From Spirochaetota bacterium (lineage in GTDB: Bacteria; Spirochaetota; Spirochaetia; B11-G9), in assembly GCA_024280415.1 (NCBI GenBank), contig JAJRQE010000304.1, positions 1 through 44,599 on the forward strand: DNA of 44,599 nucleotides, written 5' to 3'. This document shows, piece by piece, positions 16,144 through 25,038 of this stretch. Under the pieces are notes generated by a model. That model had not been told where the DNA came from. It ran no database searches and saw only the letters and a program-made list of their open reading frames with translations. Positions within the stretch are counted from its first letter, which is position 1, and each line of letters begins with the position of its first letter. A program made the position numbers and the translations under genes.

Positions 16144-17202
16144 TTAGTTTCCTCCTTTTACTTTTTTCTGAACAATATTAATAGCTCTCTCTATCAGGAT
16201 ACTGGTTGCCGCAAAATAGATAATAGTTGCAATAATGGTATCTCCAATCTCCGGAGGAATAGAGGTCATGGCATTCATGAATCCTTTTCCAGAATGAAAA
16301 ATTCCAAAGAAAATTGAGGCGGCCAGAACACCATAGGGGTTTAATCCACCCAGCAAGGCTGCTGCAATACCATCGAAACCCAGAGCAGGAAGAACTCCTA
16401 TCTGGATGTTTGAAGCATAACCAACATAATAAGTTGCTCCACCCAGGCCGGCTAAAGCACCTGCAATTACCATGGATAACACAATATTCCTATTAACTTT
16501 CATACCGGCATATTCTGCACCAAATCTATTGTACCCTGCAGCTTTCAGCTCATAACCAAGAACAGTTTTATTGAGTATAATAGCTATAATCACTACTGCT
16601 ATGATTGCAAGAAATAGTCCATAGTTGATAAAAGAACCATTAAACAGATCTGTAAGCCAGGGAGCTTTTAACGAAGCAGCTTCCGGAATTGATCTTGATT
16701 CTGTCTCAAGAAACTCTCCCTTAAAAAAAGCAGGAACCGAATAATAGATGGTCCAGTATGCTATCCAGTTCATCATAATTGTCGAAACAACTTCATGTAC
16801 ATTAAATCTGGCTTTTAATAATCCAGGGACAAATGCCCATAAACCACCGCCAAACATTGCTGCTGCCATCATTATTGGAAGAAGTAGTACTCTGGGAATA
16901 TTAAAAGTAAGGGCTACAGCCGTAGCACAAAGACCACCTATCAACATCTGACCGGAAGCTCCAATATTAAACAAACCGGTTTTAAAAGCAAAAGCCACAG
17001 AAAGACCTGTAAATATCAAAGGTGTTGCAGTAGCCAAAGTATTCCCGATTCTCTCAATATTCATCAGTCCGCCACGGAACAGATATGAATATCCCAGAAA
17101 AGGATTATTTCCAGTAAAGACCATTAGTACAGCACCAGCAATCAATCCAAGTAAGACCGAAATTAATCCTACGTATACTTGTTTATTAATTTTTATTTTC
17201 AA
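16144..17202 (-). CDS. nucleoside ABC transporter permease 1 (BMP type)
   Basis: First permease of the importer, NupP/YufP-like, 352 residues. It carries FAFKTGLFNIGASGQMLIGG, the membrane motif shared by this family, and LKAAGYNRFGAEYAGMKVNRN plus IAGALAGLGGATYYVGY as the cytoplasmic coupling segment. Its ATG overlaps the ATPase stop by four bases, so translation is coupled. Together with permease 2 it forms the heterodimeric channel. Confidence 0.92.
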   Translation of the reverse strand: MKIKINKQVYVGLISVLLGLIAGAVLMVFTGNNPFLGYSYLFRGGLMNIERIGNTLATATPLIFTGLSVAFAFKTGLFNIGASGQMLIGGLCATAVALTFNIPRVLLLPIMMAAAMFGGGLWAFVPGLLKARFNVHEVVSTIMMNWIAYWTIYYSVPAFFKGEFLETESRSIPEAASLKAPWLTDLFNGSFINYGLFLAIIAVVIIAIILNKTVLGYELKAAGYNRFGAEYAGMKVNRNIVLSMVIAGALAGLGGATYYVGYASNIQIGVLPALGFDGIAAALLGGLNPYGVLAASIFFGIFHSGKGFMNAMTSIPPEIGDTIIATIIYFAATSILIERAINIVQKKVKGGN

Positions 17203-18722
17203 GGAGTATCTCCTTTCCCGACACCAGCCATCATTAGGCCAACCTCATTTTCGTTAGTCTCAGAAGCATTAACAACGCCGACTTTTTCTCCACCTGCAAT
17301 AATAACTATTCGATCTGACAGATCAAGGATCTCATCAAGCTCCAAAGAAACAAGTAAAACAGCCTTTCCACTATCTCGCTGCTCGACAAGTCTCTTATGA
17401 ATATATTCAATGGATCCTACATCCAGACCTCTTGTAGGCTGAACAGCAATTAGTAAGTCAGGATCATGATCAACCTCTCTCCCAACAATAGCTTTCTGCT
17501 GGTTTCCACCGGACATTGATCGGGTTATTGTAACCGGACCCTCACCGGATCTGACGTCAAAATCATTGATAATTTTATCAGCATGAGTTCTAATCTCAGC
17601 CTTATTAAGAAATCCATTTAAGGCGTAAGGATTTTTATTATATACTTCAAGAACCATATTCTCTTCCAGAGAATAATCGAGAACAAGACCATGCTTGTGA
17701 CGATCTTCAGGAATATGAGCTATGCCAGCATTTATTCGCTCTCTAATAGAAAAATCGGATATATCTTTTTTATTAAGGAAGATAGAACCATTTTCGATCT
17801 TCGTTAGTCCTGTAATAGCCTCAACAAGTTCTGTCTGACCATTGCCATCAACTCCTGCTATTCCAAGTATTTCACCGGAACGTACTGAAAAAGAGAAGTT
17901 TTTTAGAGTTGGAACACCCTGCGATCCTAAAACAGTAAGAGCCTTAACATCAAGCACTATATCTCCAGCTTCCTGCTCTTTTTTATCAACATTAAAAGAG
18001 ACGACCCTTCCTACCATCATCTCTGCCATATCAGCTGTTGAGGTATCTGCTACATCGACTGTACCTATCATTTTTCCCCGCCTGATAACTGTACATCTGT
18101 CTGCAACAAGTTTTATCTCTTTCAACTTATGTGTAATAAGGAGTATTGATTTTCCCTCTTCAGTCAAATTCCTCATAATTTTTATGAGTTCAATAATCTC
18201 CTGAGGGGTTAGAACCGCAGTAGGTTCATCAAAGATAAGTACTTCCGCATCCCTGTAGAGCATTTTCAATATCTCGGCTCTCTGCTGCATTCCAACAGAA
18301 ACATCTTCTATAAGAGCATCAGGGTCAACATTAAGTTTATACTTTTCAGATAGCTTTCTGATCTTTTCGGAAGCTTCTTTTAGATTTAAAAAAAGTCCCT
18401 GTTTAGGCTCCAGACCTAATATTATATTTTCCGTGATCGTAAAATTGTGCACCAGTTTAAAATGCTGATGAACCATTCCAATACCAAGATCATTCGCCTG
18501 GTTCGGATTATGAATGCTAACCTCCTGACCATTCACTTTGATTTGACCTTTATCAGGTTTGTACAAACCAAAAAGAATACTCATAAGAGTGGACTTCCCT
18601 GCCCCATTTTCACCTAGAAGTGCATGAATTTCCCCTTTTTTAAGATTAATTGATATATCATCGTTGGCTACAATACCGGGAAACTCTTTTCTAATATTCA
18701 GCATTTCCACTACATAATCCAT
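17199..18722 (-). CDS. nucleoside ABC transporter ATPase (two NBDs)
   Basis: Cytoplasmic ATPase with two nucleotide-binding domains, as in NupO/YufO and RbsA. The first has GENGAGKS, a VSVGMQQRAEI signature and VLIFDEPTAVL. The second is degenerate: GVDGNGQTE lacks the Walker A Lys and AVQPTRGLD lacks the catalytic Glu, but its MSGGNQQK signature is intact. This asymmetry is normal in the family, with one working site. I place the start at the ATG at 18722 (MDYVVEMLNIRKEF), which matches the family N-terminus; an upstream GTG at 18779 has no ribosome site. The gene follows the BMP protein after a hairpin. Confidence 0.93.
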   Translation of the reverse strand: MDYVVEMLNIRKEFPGIVANDDISINLKKGEIHALLGENGAGKSTLMSILFGLYKPDKGQIKVNGQEVSIHNPNQANDLGIGMVHQHFKLVHNFTITENIILGLEPKQGLFLNLKEASEKIRKLSEKYKLNVDPDALIEDVSVGMQQRAEILKMLYRDAEVLIFDEPTAVLTPQEIIELIKIMRNLTEEGKSILLITHKLKEIKLVADRCTVIRRGKMIGTVDVADTSTADMAEMMVGRVVSFNVDKKEQEAGDIVLDVKALTVLGSQGVPTLKNFSFSVRSGEILGIAGVDGNGQTELVEAITGLTKIENGSIFLNKKDISDFSIRERINAGIAHIPEDRHKHGLVLDYSLEENMVLEVYNKNPYALNGFLNKAEIRTHADKIINDFDVRSGEGPVTITRSMSGGNQQKAIVGREVDHDPDLLIAVQPTRGLDVGSIEYIHKRLVEQRDSGKAVLLVSLELDEILDLSDRIVIIAGGEKVGVVNASETNENEVGLMMAGVGKGDTP

Positions 18723-18791
18723 ATATAACCCCGTAGAATCCGATTTTTTATACTTTAAAATAGATATTATTTTTATCACAAAAGAATATCA

Positions 18792-18814
18792 GGAGGGGTA
18801 AGGCCTACCCCTCC
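18792..18814 (-). terminator. hairpin between binding-protein and ATPase genes
   Basis: A perfect nine-bp inverted repeat GGAGGGGTA (18792-18800) / TACCCCTCC (18806-18814) with a five-base loop lies 19 bases after the BMP gene stop. The downstream minus-strand sequence TGATATTCTTTTG is only partly T-rich. Such hairpins after a binding-protein gene commonly give partial termination and protect the upstream mRNA, raising binding protein over ATPase. Confidence 0.65.
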
Positions 18815-18832
18815 AATTACCACTAATACTGA

Positions 18833-19912
18833 TTATTTAATTAGACTTCCCTGTTCAGCAGCTACAACTATAGCACCTGATTTAATCATGTCAAAAATAT
18901 CTCCAACTTTTGATTCTACAGAAGAATCAAGGTTCGGATTTTTGGCAGGAATGCTGACACCATCGTTGGCAGCATTAAAAATCAATGTTTCTCCACCTGG
19001 AAAGGTTCCACCGAGTTCTGCCTTAATCATATCATAAGCAGCAATATCAATTCGTTTCATAGCGGAGGTGAGGATAACAGATTTTTTACCATCAAATATA
19101 CCATCAGCATACTGATCCACATCAACACCAACTATCCATACTTCTTCACCTGCTTTAGCACGTGATTTAGCCTCATTAATAGCACCAACTCCAACTCCAC
19201 CAGCAGCAGTAAAGATAACAGAAACACCCTTATCATACATCTGTGCCGCTAACTGCTGACCGGCAGCTACGTCACTAAAAGTACCCTGATAGATGATATT
19301 TTCTGCATTTAGAACAATTTTTGTACCTAAGCTATCGTTTGCATATGCAACACCCTGCTGGAATCCCCAGTTAAATTTTTGTACCGGAGGAATTTCCATA
19401 CCACCAATCAATCCCATTTCTCCTTCTTTTATCTGAAGAGCTGCTGCAACACCAGCTAAAAATCCGGATTCATGCTCTGCAAAGAAAATTGAAACTGTGT
19501 TCGAAGCAGTATTGAATACGCTGTAATCAGCATTATGTGGAGCACCGTCAATAAGAACAAATTTAGCATCCGGATACTTATCCTGAGCTACAAAAATTGT
19601 TGTTTCAAATTTAAATCCCGGAGTAACCATAAATCTGAACCCGGCATCATACAGATTTCCGATCTCTTTCACATAATCCGCTTCTGTTGTTCCCACAGGT
19701 TTAAGATATTTTGTTGTTATATCCATATCCTTTTCTGCTTCAAGGATTCCTTCCCATGTGCCCTGGTTAAAGGATTTATCATCGATTGATCCGGAATCTG
19801 TAACCATACCTACTTTCAGGCTTGTTGAGCTACTTCCTTCCTGATCACCACCAGCAAACGCAAAATTTGCAATAAACATAATTGCCAGTAAAAAAATTAC
19901 TACTCTTTTCAT
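18833..19912 (-). CDS. BMP-family nucleoside-binding protein
   Basis: Periplasmic substrate-binding protein of the BMP/PnrA family; treponemal PnrA binds purine nucleosides. It starts with a signal peptide MKRVVIFLLAIMFIANFAFA, then GGDQEG. The mature part opens KVGMVTDSGSIDDKSFNQG, the family signature, and has FVLIDG and FFAEHESGFLAGVAA. No Cys is present at the cleavage site, so unlike PnrA this is predicted to be a soluble periplasmic protein, not a lipoprotein. AAAGGGAGAA precedes the ATG. Downstream ATPase and two permeases complete the importer. The substrate class is inferred from family and neighbouring phosphorylases. Confidence 0.92.
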   Translation of the reverse strand: MKRVVIFLLAIMFIANFAFAGGDQEGSSSTSLKVGMVTDSGSIDDKSFNQGTWEGILEAEKDMDITTKYLKPVGTTEADYVKEIGNLYDAGFRFMVTPGFKFETTIFVAQDKYPDAKFVLIDGAPHNADYSVFNTASNTVSIFFAEHESGFLAGVAAALQIKEGEMGLIGGMEIPPVQKFNWGFQQGVAYANDSLGTKIVLNAENIIYQGTFSDVAAGQQLAAQMYDKGVSVIFTAAGGVGVGAINEAKSRAKAGEEVWIVGVDVDQYADGIFDGKKSVILTSAMKRIDIAAYDMIKAELGGTFPGGETLIFNAANDGVSIPAKNPNLDSSVESKVGDIFDMIKSGAIVVAAEQGSLIK

Positions 19913-19953
19913 TTTGTTTCTTCTCCCTTTGTTGATTGTCTTAACATTAACTC

Positions 19954-19981
19954 AGTATAATCCACTTGTCAAGAAAGTCAA
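19954..19981 (-). promoter_or_regulatory. candidate promoter of BMP transporter operon
   Basis: On the minus strand TTGACT (19976-19981) and TATACT (19954-19959) are separated by 16 bases. This would start transcription about 35 bases before the ATG at 19912, leaving room for the AAAGGGAG ribosome site. Nothing resembling a riboswitch fits in so short a leader. Confidence 0.6.
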
Positions 19982-20027
19982 TTGTTTTGTTAATTTTTTA
20001 ACAATTAGGATTAAAGGAAGAACAAGT

Positions 20028-20056
20028 AACCACCTCCCCCTTCAGAGGAGATGGTT
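20028..20056 (-). terminator. terminator after OmpA/Ig-repeat gene
   Basis: AACCACCTCC (20028-20037) pairs with GGAGATGGTT (20047-20056), ten positions with one mismatch. On the minus strand it follows the stop at 20086 by about 30 bases and leads into ACTTGTTCTTCCTTT, weakly T-rich. Confidence 0.5.
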
Positions 20057-20085
20057 TGTGAAAAGGGAGATAAAGAAACCCACTA

Positions 20086-22584
20086 TTATTCCGGAGGATC
20101 AGTCATTACAAATTCAACCCGCCGATTTTTCCACCAGACATTTTTATCTGTAACAGAAACTATGGGGTACTGCCCTCCGTAAGCTTCAATACTGATTTTG
20201 GAATCTGACATGCCTCTCCCTATCAGAGCATCCCTGACAGAAGATGCCCTATTGGCAGTTAAGGGGAGGAGGATTTGCTCCTCTTTCTCCTCTCTGGGGC
20301 CATCGAGATAAATATTCAGTGCATGTCCCTCAAGAACAAGACTGTATGCAGGGTATTTTCTGTATATGGAAGCAACCTTATCCAAAGAACGATTATTTTC
20401 TGCAAAACGTTCTGAACCTGCAGAATCCAGAGCAAATTTATAGGCACCGAATATAATATTTGGAACTGAAAGATATTTTTTACCATCCTTCATTACAAGA
20501 AGAATATCCAGAGGTATCTCTTTCTGGAAAACAGACTCATTATTGCCGCTGTCATAAACAGTCAACCGTAAAATAAAGTCAGGGTTTTCCGAAGAAACAG
20601 AACTTCCCTCATTCGAGTCAGAGCTGTTCCATCTGATATTCCCGGAAGGATCACCTGAACCTGAATAAGTTCTAAGCAGATCCCCCTCGCCGTTAAGTAC
20701 ATCCATTGACCAGCGATTTATTTCTGTATTATCCAGAACCTTAAGGGTGACATAAACATCTCCCTCAACTCCCGTTTCTGTAGCAGTAAAAGGGTCTGCT
20801 GCTACATCAATTATAATCTGTGGAGGAGTGATATCGAGAACGAAACTGTCTGAAACAGTTTCCACCCTATCTCCTTTCTGAAAATTTGCTGAAAGGCGAA
20901 CCCTGTAATCTCCTTCCCTTGCCGTACTAATCTCTCCATCTGCATTAACTGATGTACCATCCCAGTAAATTTCCGGGGGAAGAGTATCATCCCCCTGTAT
21001 ATCCCGAATAACATTTCCATCTGCATCCAGAATATCCAGTTTCCAGCTTTCCAGATAATTATACTGGCTGGAATCTACAAGTATTATAAGATCATCCGAA
21101 ACACCGTCACTATCCGGAGAAAACCCCTTCCCTGTCTTAAGGGCTATATCAACCGGAGTACGATCAATAATAAGGGAGGCTGGATCAATGGAACTGCTAT
21201 TCCCTGCAGAATCAGTAAATCTGGCAATAACCGAGTAATTCCCATCCGGGACGTCCTCTCCATCTGCCTTTTTACCATCCCATACAATCAGAGAAGTAGT
21301 CAAATTGGAACTCGTTGAAATAAGTTCCTCACCCAGAGAATCAATAACAGAACCCTTCCAGCTCACCTGTTCATTGGACTTAAACCTTATTTTAACCTGA
21401 TCCTTTAATCCATCTCCGTTTGGTGAAAAAATATTATTGGTAACTGATACTGAAATTTCCGGTGCTGTAACATCAACTGTAAAAGGTTCAAGAGCTGTGG
21501 GTTTGTTACCATTTTCATACTGAACCTTATAAATAAAACTGTAGACACCCTCAGGAACAGGTTTTCCATCTGAATCCGTCCCGTCAAAAACCACCTCCTG
21601 GGGTATATTTGAATCTCCTGTAACCTGCCAGTACACAGTCTCCAGGGAATCACGTATCTGCCACTCCCAGGAAACAATTCCCTCAGTTACTGCCAGATCC
21701 AGATAAACAGTCATGAAATCCTGAATACCATTTCCATCAGGAGATATTACAGGTGTATCAATGAGTACAGCTATCGGAGTAGCCCTTAAATCGAGTATTA
21801 TTTCTTCCAGAATTATTGGATCTGATTCATTTCCTGCTTTATCTGTAGATGATAGGGAATAGGAGTAGGTTCCAGGAGAAGCGGGAGCTCCCTCATCATC
21901 AAGCCCATCCCACACAGCAGTACCAGGTATTCCATTTTGCCAGGAAAAGTTTCTGATGGTCTTTCCTGACTCATCCAAAATTATTCCCTCCCACAGAACC
22001 TCTTCTGTTGAACGGGTATTGGCAATCTCGATACTATCCAGAGAATTATCACCATTGGGTGAAAAAATCAGGGATTCAGGGGCAACAAGAATTGCCTCAG
22101 GTTTTTGGGTATCAACAACAAAGCTATCAACATCAATATCCTTCCTGTTTTTTGAAGAATCCACAACCCAGAGTTTTACCACATACACGCCATCCGGAAC
22201 AACACTCCCGGTTTTATCTGTACCATCCCATGAAATAGTTCGTTCAAGGGTAAATTCACTGTAACCCCTAAAAATTGAAAGAAACCATCCTATATCTGAT
22301 TTTTCAGTTTGCACAATTTCTTTCATTACACTGCCGGCCTGATCCAAAATCTGAATACCGTATTCGGGAACATACCCCTCATCACTTTTAACATAAACCT
22401 TAACAGAGAAGGAGAGTTCGGCATTATCCTGAACCCCGTTTGAATCCGGAGATATATATTGGGTTCCGGAAGTTAAAGGGGGAACCTCCGGTATCTCCTT
22501 ATTTCCACCTGCAAAAACAGGGAATGTGGCGGAAAGCAAGATCAACAGAACCAGCCCAATAAATATTGTCCTGGATAATTTCAT
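20086..22584 (-). CDS. exported Ig-repeat protein with C-terminal OmpA domain
   Basis: An 832-residue secreted protein. A signal peptide (1-25, ending PVFA) is followed by GGNKE. Then come six Ig-like repeats of about 105-130 residues of the FlgD/CHU-C type. Five begin with an acidic loop: SPDSNGVQD (45), SPNGDNSLD (175), SPDGNGIQD (281), SPNGDGLKD (387) and SPDSDGVSD (489); each contains the paired WDGTDxxGxxVPDGxY hairpin motif. The sixth (about 598-690) has lost the acidic loop. Residues 700-830 form an OmpA-like peptidoglycan-binding domain (LVLEGHA...NRRVEFVM). The protein probably links peptidoglycan to the outer membrane or surface. Its partner and ligand are unknown. Confidence 0.85.
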   Translation of the reverse strand: MKLSRTIFIGLVLLILLSATFPVFAGGNKEIPEVPPLTSGTQYISPDSNGVQDNAELSFSVKVYVKSDEGYVPEYGIQILDQAGSVMKEIVQTEKSDIGWFLSIFRGYSEFTLERTISWDGTDKTGSVVPDGVYVVKLWVVDSSKNRKDIDVDSFVVDTQKPEAILVAPESLIFSPNGDNSLDSIEIANTRSTEEVLWEGIILDESGKTIRNFSWQNGIPGTAVWDGLDDEGAPASPGTYSYSLSSTDKAGNESDPIILEEIILDLRATPIAVLIDTPVISPDGNGIQDFMTVYLDLAVTEGIVSWEWQIRDSLETVYWQVTGDSNIPQEVVFDGTDSDGKPVPEGVYSFIYKVQYENGNKPTALEPFTVDVTAPEISVSVTNNIFSPNGDGLKDQVKIRFKSNEQVSWKGSVIDSLGEELISTSSNLTTSLIVWDGKKADGEDVPDGNYSVIARFTDSAGNSSSIDPASLIIDRTPVDIALKTGKGFSPDSDGVSDDLIILVDSSQYNYLESWKLDILDADGNVIRDIQGDDTLPPEIYWDGTSVNADGEISTAREGDYRVRLSANFQKGDRVETVSDSFVLDITPPQIIIDVAADPFTATETGVEGDVYVTLKVLDNTEINRWSMDVLNGEGDLLRTYSGSGDPSGNIRWNSSDSNEGSSVSSENPDFILRLTVYDSGNNESVFQKEIPLDILLVMKDGKKYLSVPNIIFGAYKFALDSAGSERFAENNRSLDKVASIYRKYPAYSLVLEGHALNIYLDGPREEKEEQILLPLTANRASSVRDALIGRGMSDSKISIEAYGGQYPIVSVTDKNVWWKNRRVEFVMTDPPE

Positions 22585-22604
22585 AAGCTCCTCCTAAGTT
22601 TTTT

Positions 22605-23909
22605 TTATTTTACTGTATTATATATTAATTTTATCTTTTTCTCCGAATTATTTCCAATTTCAATTGATTTTTTGAAAAGTTCAACAGATTCATCAAGATT
22701 TTTCCGATCATTGACATAAAAATCAGCCAGAACATCCCCTTTGTTTACAAAATCACCTATTCTCTTTTTCATCCAGTATCCTACAGCAGAATCCACAACA
22801 TCCCTTTTTTTTGTTCGACCGGCACCCAGAAGCAGTGCAACCATGCCCATATTCTCCGTATTCATTGCCTGGATATACCCCTCCCTATCTGACCTGATCT
22901 CTAGTATACTATCGGAAGAGGGGAGAAGGGAAGTGTCGTTTACCACCTCCGGATTACCCCCCTGCATTTCGATCATCTGTCCAAAACGCTTAAGGGCTTC
23001 ACCATTATTAATAACCTCATTTATTCTGGCTTCCGCATCTCTTTCATTGATAAAAATATCACCAAGTACCAGCATTTTAGAAGCCAGAGCAATAGAAACA
23101 CTCTTTAGATCACCATCATGATCTCCTGCAAGAATCTCAATAGCCTCTTTTACTTCAAGAGCATTTCCTACAGCATTTCCCAGAGGCTGATTCATATCCG
23201 TTACAAGCGCAATAGTTTCTTTTCCCGCCAGAGTTCCAATATCAACCATCATCTTTGCAAGTTCGGAGGCAGATTCAACATCCTTCATAAAGGCACCGCT
23301 CCCAGTTTTTACATCAAGAACAATTTTATCACTACCCGAAGCGAGCTTTTTACTCATCACACTTCCTGCTATAAGGGATACATTATCAACTGTTCCGGTT
23401 ACATCCCTAAGAGCATAGAGTTTCTTATCTGCCGGTACAAGGTTACCAGTCTGACCGATAACTGAAACACCGCAGGTATTTACTATCTCTGCAAACCTTT
23501 TCATAGTCTGGGAAATATTCATACCCGGGATTGATTCAAGCTTATCAAGAGTTCCTCCAGTATGCCCCAACCCTCTTCCGGACATTTTGGCAACAAGGCC
23601 GCCGGAAGCAGCAACAAGAGGACCGACAATTAAAGTAGCCGTATCTGCAACTCCTCCAGTTGAATGCTTATCAACTTTTATCCCTTTAATAGAAGAAAGG
23701 TCTACTTTATCCCCGGAGTCGACCATTGCCAGAGTAAGATCCGTAGTTTCCTGTTTATCCATTCCCCTGAAATAGACGGCCATCAATAAAGCACTCACCT
23801 GATAATCAGGGATATCCCCGGAAACATATCCGTCTATAAAAAACTTTATCTCTTCCCGGGAAAGAACTTCTCCCCTTTTTTTCTTCAATATCAGATCAAC
23901 TATACGCAT
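22605..23909 (-). CDS. pdp: pyrimidine-nucleoside phosphorylase
   Basis: Phosphorolyses thymidine, deoxyuridine and possibly uridine to base and (deoxy)ribose-1-phosphate. The phosphate-binding KHSTGGVADT (81-90) and the family signature around SGRGLGHTGGTLDKLESIPG (110-129) are complete. The alpha domain, Gly-rich hinge and C-terminal alpha/beta domain make up the usual 434 residues. An AGGAGG site is seven bases before the ATG. It lies 20 bases upstream of the OmpA/Ig gene on the same strand, possibly in one transcript, although the two have no obvious shared role. It complements punA and the nucleoside importer. Confidence 0.95.
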   Translation of the reverse strand: MRIVDLILKKKRGEVLSREEIKFFIDGYVSGDIPDYQVSALLMAVYFRGMDKQETTDLTLAMVDSGDKVDLSSIKGIKVDKHSTGGVADTATLIVGPLVAASGGLVAKMSGRGLGHTGGTLDKLESIPGMNISQTMKRFAEIVNTCGVSVIGQTGNLVPADKKLYALRDVTGTVDNVSLIAGSVMSKKLASGSDKIVLDVKTGSGAFMKDVESASELAKMMVDIGTLAGKETIALVTDMNQPLGNAVGNALEVKEAIEILAGDHDGDLKSVSIALASKMLVLGDIFINERDAEARINEVINNGEALKRFGQMIEMQGGNPEVVNDTSLLPSSDSILEIRSDREGYIQAMNTENMGMVALLLGAGRTKKRDVVDSAVGYWMKKRIGDFVNKGDVLADFYVNDRKNLDESVELFKKSIEIGNNSEKKIKLIYNTVK

Positions 23910-24078
23910 TCTGATTCCTCCTGTTAAAACAGAAGTGTTATCCTGATAATTTCCAGTAATTACACTCCTGAATATTAATGTTAAAATAGTAACATGGCTT
24001 TGATAAAAATACCAGTTATGAAATTATTTGATTTGCATATATTACAATGATAGAGTATTCTGATTACCGGATTAAGAA

Positions 24079-25038
24079 GTGAAAGGATCTATTTTACTGC
24101 CTGTAGTGCAGATACTATTGATAATTATTATAAGTACTCTGGTCTGTGTGGGTGTATACCTCTATATGTTTACAAACAGCTATAGTCCGGAATATTCCCT
24201 TACTATAGGTCTGTTCATAAGCCGGATTCCCGGAATTATGCTGAATATATTTCCTATCGTAGTCCTTATGAGTATTATACTTTCCCTGGTAAATACCCTT
24301 AAAACACCCGCAAACAGGGGACTTGCTGCTCTTTTCACACTGATTGCCGGGGGACTGTTATACTACACAGGTTACACAGGTTTATATCAACTGGATAAAA
24401 TTTCGGATTCAAGGCCAATTAGTCCTGTTAATCACCTCTACACAGACCGAATAAATCCACTTAAAGATTCAAAGCTATACATAAAAGAGGTCAATGGAAC
24501 TATTTTAGCCATTGAATCAGAAAACAGCAGAGAGAAGCCTGATTTATCCATTTATCAGAGTGCAGAATATAATTCAGATTTTAGGGAATTACATACAAAA
24601 CAGGGATATATAGTTAGCATTATTCCGGAGAATCCAAATTTTTCCGATCATTTTACTCCTCCTAAATTATTAGAAAGACTCCTTGAGGATCTTTTAATTT
24701 TCAATGATTCCATAAAAAATATCTTTGAAAAATCCCGGTGGCTTTTTCTTATAACAGTTCTCAGCCAGATAGCATTTGCTGTCGGATGCTGGACAATTAT
24801 ACGACTTTCCAGATGGCCCTTTCTCAATGGACTTCTGGCAGTAGGGGTTCTAAGACTGTTTCCGGCTTATTACAGGCTGAGCTATAGTGAAATAACACAG
24901 AAGGCAATAAGCTTTCTCCGCTCTTCTTCTGCAGTGGATCTTGCACCCGCAGCATTACTTTTAGCAGCTGCAGTGCTATTGTTTCTGTGGGATATTTTAT
25001 TCGGAACAAAAAGAGCAGTGAGCCGTAAAAATGGATAA
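24079..25038 (+). CDS. membrane protein, possibly a diverged LptF-like permease
   Basis: A 319-residue membrane protein, start GTG. Three hydrophobic segments come first (about 8-30, 45-72, 82-102), then a polar domain of about 110 residues (105-215), then three more (about 222-245, 247-265, 285-310). This 3 + periplasmic + 3 layout is that of LptF/LptG, the membrane partners of the LPS-export ATPase LptB. Sequence similarity is weak, and I rest the call on topology and on its eight-base overlap with the next gene, which resembles LptG more clearly. The periplasmic part is only about half the usual length. Treat as hypothetical membrane protein. Confidence 0.55.
   Translation: MKGSILLPVVQILLIIIISTLVCVGVYLYMFTNSYSPEYSLTIGLFISRIPGIMLNIFPIVVLMSIILSLVNTLKTPANRGLAALFTLIAGGLLYYTGYTGLYQLDKISDSRPISPVNHLYTDRINPLKDSKLYIKEVNGTILAIESENSREKPDLSIYQSAEYNSDFRELHTKQGYIVSIIPENPNFSDHFTPPKLLERLLEDLLIFNDSIKNIFEKSRWLFLITVLSQIAFAVGCWTIIRLSRWPFLNGLLAVGVLRLFPAYYRLSYSEITQKAISFLRSSSAVDLAPAALLLAAAVLLFLWDILFGTKRAVSRKNG

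Noticed and set aside
17199-18779. GTG start at 18779 for the ABC ATPase
   Set aside because: No ribosome site upstream, and the added residues do not match the family, which begins at MDYVVEML (18722).
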